Part shown: positions 11,572 to 16,254 of the stretch, in pieces
How the letters are laid out: every line of letters begins with the position of its first letter
Position numbering within the stretch: position 1 is the stretch's first letter
Assembly (NCBI GenBank): GCA_031291905.1
Contig: JARLIC010000034.1
Location: 1-16,254, forward strand
Source: Minisyncoccota bacterium
Lineage (GTDB): Bacteria > Patescibacteriota > Minisyncoccia > UBA6257 > 2-01-FULL-56-20
DNA: 16,254 nucleotides
Reading direction: 5' to 3'
Program-made: the position numbers and the translations under genes
The notes under the pieces: model-generated
What the model was told of the DNA's origin: nothing
What the model saw: only the letters and a program-made list of their open reading frames with translations
Database searches by the model: none

Positions 11572-12360
11572 TTACCGACGACCTCCCGTTATGGTATCGA
11601 TGATCGCGATCGTATCCTTCGGCCCCTTCACCGCCATCGTCCGCACGCCGGTCCTCTTCACCGCCGCATCGTTGCCGCCGGGATAGAGCGCATCGCCGAT
11701 GAAGACCATTTCCTTTATGGGTATGTGCAGATATCTTTCGATCTTGCGGATGCCGTACGCCTTATCGATGCCCCGCTTCGTGATGTCGATCGTGGTGAAT
11801 CCGGCGGCATGCACCTCGAACTCCGGAAGTCGCTTCTGCAGCATGCGCGCGATCTCCAACTTGAGGGGGGTATGCTTCGCGGTCCATTCCTTTTTCAGCC
11901 GCACACCCCGCTTCCCGAGCGTTGCGACGACATCCTGCCCGAGGAACGAATACGACATCTGGGACCCCCGGTCCTCGAGTGTCTTGCCGTAGATCTTTGG
12001 AGGAGGAACATAGCCGACCTCCTTAAACACCTCTTTTATCGCCTTCCTTATGTTCTGTTTTTGGGACTTGGTCAGCGAATGGGCGTATACGTTCTTCCAT
12101 CCTTTGTTGTAGCGATAAAAAACGGTGGCCGTGGTCGGAAAGATGAAAAGGTTCCTCAGCAACGGCGCGGGACAATCGAGGCCCGAGATGAACTGCCTGC
12201 GGAATTGCCGGTAGGTGCCGCCGCCTATCACGGCCACTTTTTTCACCTTCAACAGGCGGCCGAGCGCGGCCGCCATGTCGGGCCCGAGATCGGACTTTGT
12301 TTCGGTGAGCGTACCGTCGAGATCGAAGACGATGAGGGACTTTTGGGAGACCGGATCCAT
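11572..12360 (-). CDS. HAD-IIB phosphatase, phosphomannomutase-like
   Basis: 262 residues of the haloacid dehalogenase superfamily. Motif I is FDLDGTLTE with nucleophile Asp13 and acid/base Asp15, motif II lies in AVIGGGTY (43-50), the motif III lysine is probably Lys200 in RGIDKAYG, and motif IV is IGDALYPGGNDAAV (221-234). The GD-x4-PGGND signature and the DITKRGIDK block resemble the HAD-type alpha-phosphomannomutase family best known from eukaryotes. A sugar-phosphate phosphatase or mutase role is therefore likely, but the cap residues that bind substrate do not let me choose. It is divergently transcribed from ftsK and is probably alone on its transcript, since the next gene has its own promoter. 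Confidence 0.85.
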   Translation of the reverse strand: MDPVSQKSLIVFDLDGTLTETKSDLGPDMAAALGRLLKVKKVAVIGGGTYRQFRRQFISGLDCPAPLLRNLFIFPTTATVFYRYNKGWKNVYAHSLTKSQKQNIRKAIKEVFKEVGYVPPPKIYGKTLEDRGSQMSYSFLGQDVVATLGKRGVRLKKEWTAKHTPLKLEIARMLQKRLPEFEVHAAGFTTIDITKRGIDKAYGIRKIERYLHIPIKEMVFIGDALYPGGNDAAVKRTGVRTMAVKGPKDTIAIIDTITGGRR

Positions 12361-12367
12361 TGCATCA

Positions 12368-12376
12368 ATTATAGCA
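12368..12376 (-). promoter_or_regulatory. Extended -10 promoter of the HAD gene
   Basis: TGC-TATAAT on the minus strand with 7 nt to the ATG, predicting a leaderless or nearly leaderless mRNA. No good -35 is seen, as is usual for extended -10 promoters. Confidence 0.6.
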
Positions 12377-12397
12377 AATGCAAAAATCGCGGACTGG

Positions 12398-12406
12398 TGC
12401 TAAAAT
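12398..12406 (+). promoter_or_regulatory. Extended -10 promoter of ftsK
   Basis: TGC-TAAAAT on the plus strand, 10 nt before the ATG at 12417. The predicted start near 12413 lies downstream of the earlier in-frame ATGs (12378, 12405), which favours 12417 as start codon. It is back-to-back with the HAD promoter. Confidence 0.5.
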
Positions 12407-12416
12407 GGATGACATA

Positions 12417-14651
<2,235 letters not shown>

Positions 14652-14652
14652 G

Positions 14653-14681
14653 TGGACTAATTCCGCTCCACAGACTAGAAT
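14653..14681 (+). promoter_or_regulatory. Promoter of the RodZ-like gene
   Basis: -35-like TGGACT (14653-14658), a 17-bp spacer, then TAGAAT (14676-14681), with 6 nt to the ATG. The weak -35 leaves doubt, but the -10 to ATG spacing equals that of recA and the cysteine desulfurase gene. GTGGA/TCCAC (14652-14671) forms a small dyad over the -35 and spacer. Confidence 0.4.
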
Positions 14682-14687
14682 CAGCTT

Positions 14688-15440
14688 ATGGACCCCGAAA
14701 CGACGACCCCCTTCGAGCAATTCTTCGCCGACCGCATAAAAGAACGGGGCATCTCCCTCAAGAAGCTCGCCGACGTCACCGGCATCACTCCTTCGCATAT
14801 CGAAAGCCTCCTTCGCGGCGACTTTGAAAGCATGCCTTCGGCGCCGTACTTCCGCGGCTATCTTTTACGGCTCGGTCAGGAGCTCAACTTTGACGGCGAG
14901 GAGTGGTGGCGGCAATTGAAGAAGAGCGGCCTCGTCAAGAACTCCGGTTCGGCGGACACGCTTCCGCGCAACCGTTTTCTCCGGCAATCACCGCCGAAAT
15001 ATCTCTGGGCGATCGGCGTGGCGGTCCTTCTTGTCATCTATTTCGCATTCCAGGCGCCGCACATCTTCGGCAGACCGACGCTCACCGTCTCATTCCCCGA
15101 CAGCAACCCGTATACCACGGCATCGAGCACGCTCATCCTTTCGGGCACCGTCACGAACGCCGATGCGCTCTATCTGAACGATACGCAGGAGATCACGGTC
15201 GCGGCGGGCGGTGCGTGGGAGGAGACAGTGCTCCTTGGCGCGGGCCCAAACCCGTTTAAGGTCACGGCCAAAAAATTCCTCGGCGGAGAGGCCAGCATAA
15301 CCGAGAATATCCTTTATAATCCCGTCGGCGGCGCGGCCCTCCCTACCTCCACCGTCCAGCCTCCCTCTTCGACCCCGACCGGCACCGCTTCTTCAACGCC
15401 GACCTCGACATCACCCGTTTCCACGGGGACCCGGCAATAA
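14688..15440 (+). CDS. RodZ-like HTH membrane protein
   Basis: 250 residues. The N-terminal Xre/HTH_25-type domain (about 10-80) has GISLKKLADVTGITPSHIESLLRG-type sequence followed by PYFRGYLLRLGQELN, the RodZ hallmark. One transmembrane helix spans about 105-122. An outside domain of Ig/glucodextranase-B-like character (about 130-212, LTVSFPDSNPYTT, LYLNDTQEITV) is followed by a Ser/Thr/Pro-rich tail (217-250). RodZ links MreB to the cell wall machinery. Without mreB in view this role is inferred from architecture. It lies between ftsK (36 nt upstream) and recA (74 nt downstream). Confidence 0.85.
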   Translation: MDPETTTPFEQFFADRIKERGISLKKLADVTGITPSHIESLLRGDFESMPSAPYFRGYLLRLGQELNFDGEEWWRQLKKSGLVKNSGSADTLPRNRFLRQSPPKYLWAIGVAVLLVIYFAFQAPHIFGRPTLTVSFPDSNPYTTASSTLILSGTVTNADALYLNDTQEITVAAGGAWEETVLLGAGPNPFKVTAKKFLGGEASITENILYNPVGGAALPTSTVQPPSSTPTGTASSTPTSTSPVSTGTRQ

Positions 15441-15499
15441 GGCCGCAAATATAGGGGGTTTTACCTTCAGATTTCCTTGAGGTTTTCTTCATCCCTTTT

Positions 15500-15508
15500 T
15501 GGTATAAT
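15500..15508 (+). promoter_or_regulatory. Extended -10 promoter of recA
   Basis: TGG-TATAAT with 6 nt to the ATG, predicting a leaderless mRNA. No convincing -35 at normal spacing. Neither a Gammaproteobacterial (CTG-N10-CAG) nor a Gram-positive (GAAC-N4-GTTC) LexA box is seen in the 74-nt gap. Confidence 0.6.
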
Positions 15509-15514
15509 GAGCGC

Positions 15515-16254
15515 ATGACACCATATAAAAAATCCAAAGGGAAAGAGGCTGCCCCGAAGGCCTCGCATGCGGCGCAGCAACATTCGATAAAACCGACCAA
15601 CGAAAAGGATTTCAACAATCTCCTCTCGGCGCTCCAGGAAAAGTTCGGCGAAGGCGCGATCATGCGTCTCGGCGAAGTGAGCAAAGTGGACGTCGCGGTC
15701 GTATCGACCGGATCGTTCTCCCTCGATCTCGCGCTCGGCGTCGGCGGACTTCCGCGCGGACGCGTCGTCGAGATATTCGGCCCCGAATCGAGCGGCAAGA
15801 CGACGCTCGCGCTGAACGTGGTCGCGCAGGCGCAGAAGCAGGGCGGCAAAGCGGCGTTCATCGACGCGGAACACGCGATGGATCCGCAGTATGCCGCGAA
15901 GCTCGGCGTGAACGTGAATGAACTCCTGATCTCCCAGCCCGACAGCGGCGAGGAGGCGCTCAACATCCTCGAGAGTCTCGTGCGCTCCGGCATGATCTCC
16001 GTGGTGGTGGTGGACTCGGTCGCGGCACTCACGCCGCTCGCGGAGCTCGAGGGCGAGATGGGCGAACAGCATGTGGGCCGCCAGGCGCGCATGATGGGCC
16101 AGGCGCTCCGCAAGCTCACCGCGCTCGCGGCGAACACGCAGACGATGATCATCTTCATCAACCAGATCCGCATGAAGATCGGCGTGATGTTCGGCAATCC
16201 GGAAACGACGCCGGGCGGGCGGGCGCTCCCCTTCGCCGCATCGGTGCGCATCGA
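15515..16254 (+). CDS. recA: RecA recombinase (3' end outside window)
   Basis: 246 codons are visible before the right edge. A basic N-terminal extension (about 30 residues, MTPYKKSKGKEA) precedes the conserved start of the family (FNNLLSALQEKFGEGAIMRLG). Walker A is GPESSGKTT, the catalytic Glu is in FIDAEHAMDP, Walker B is VVVVDSVAAL, loop L1 contains ELEGEMGEQHVGRQARMM, and loop L2 is NQIRMKIGVMFGNPETTPGG. RecA coats single-stranded DNA and drives strand exchange. Just after L2 the usual ALKFYASVRL block reads ALPFAASVRI: Pro replaces the conserved Lys and Ala the Tyr. The frame is intact around it. No Shine-Dalgarno sequence is present, and the TATAAT ends 6 nt before the ATG. Confidence 0.96.
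   Translation, partial: MTPYKKSKGKEAAPKASHAAQQHSIKPTNEKDFNNLLSALQEKFGEGAIMRLGEVSKVDVAVVSTGSFSLDLALGVGGLPRGRVVEIFGPESSGKTTLALNVVAQAQKQGGKAAFIDAEHAMDPQYAAKLGVNVNELLISQPDSGEEALNILESLVRSGMISVVVVDSVAALTPLAELEGEMGEQHVGRQARMMGQALRKLTALAANTQTMIIFINQIRMKIGVMFGNPETTPGGRALPFAASVRI

Noticed and set aside
14652..14671. GTGGA/TCCAC hairpin after ftsK as terminator
   Set aside because: Five-base stem, ten-base loop and no T-run; it may at most be part of the next gene's promoter.

Overview
The window looks like a piece of a Patescibacteria (Candidate Phyla Radiation) chromosome, most likely from the Parcubacteria side. This rests on a secreted surface protein with one peptidoglycan-binding domain, a Thr-Gly linker and tandem Ig-like repeats, on an ftsK / RodZ-like / recA gene order, and on short genes with almost no Shine-Dalgarno sequences. 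The lineage is inferred from gene content and style only.

Layout. All genes from 12360 leftwards are on the minus strand and all genes to the right are on the plus strand; the switch is a 56-bp divergent promoter region (12361-12416). From left to right: (1) a large, left-truncated surface/S-layer-like gene (1-2826); (2) a 489-base gene-free stretch (2827-3315) full of RNA-like structure: a TATAAT box, a 7-bp hairpin, a 15-bp perfect stem, an intrinsic terminator and further hairpins, with DnaA-box-like sites upstream; (3) a three-gene minus-strand unit, ClpB-type disaggregase (4838-7504), polytopic membrane protein (4088-4804) and HTH protein (3316-4026); (4) a 350-base gene-free regulatory stretch (7505-7854) with a strong promoter, an overlapping operator-like dyad, a second TATAAT element and polypurine repeats; (5) HtrA-type protease and cysteine desulfurase; (6) two RNase H-fold proteins, a DEDDy exonuclease-like protein and a DUF458/YkuK-like protein; (7) a HAD-IIB phosphatase resembling alpha-phosphomannomutase; (8) on the plus strand FtsK, a RodZ-like membrane HTH protein and RecA (right-truncated).

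How the genes work together. Protein quality control (Clp and HtrA) occupies the centre, Fe-S/thiolation sulfur supply and nucleic-acid processing sit beside it, and chromosome segregation, cell shape and recombination occupy the right end. Most of the gene set is housekeeping. The novelty is mainly regulatory: a candidate structured RNA or attenuated leader, a 21-of-23 element shared by the putative RNA promoter and the clp leader, a candidate operator on the clp promoter, and repeated TATAAT-N6-8-ATG spacing that predicts leaderless mRNAs. At protein level, the ClpB-type protein carries a ClpC/ClpA-like IGF loop, and RecA departs from consensus in its ALKFYA block.
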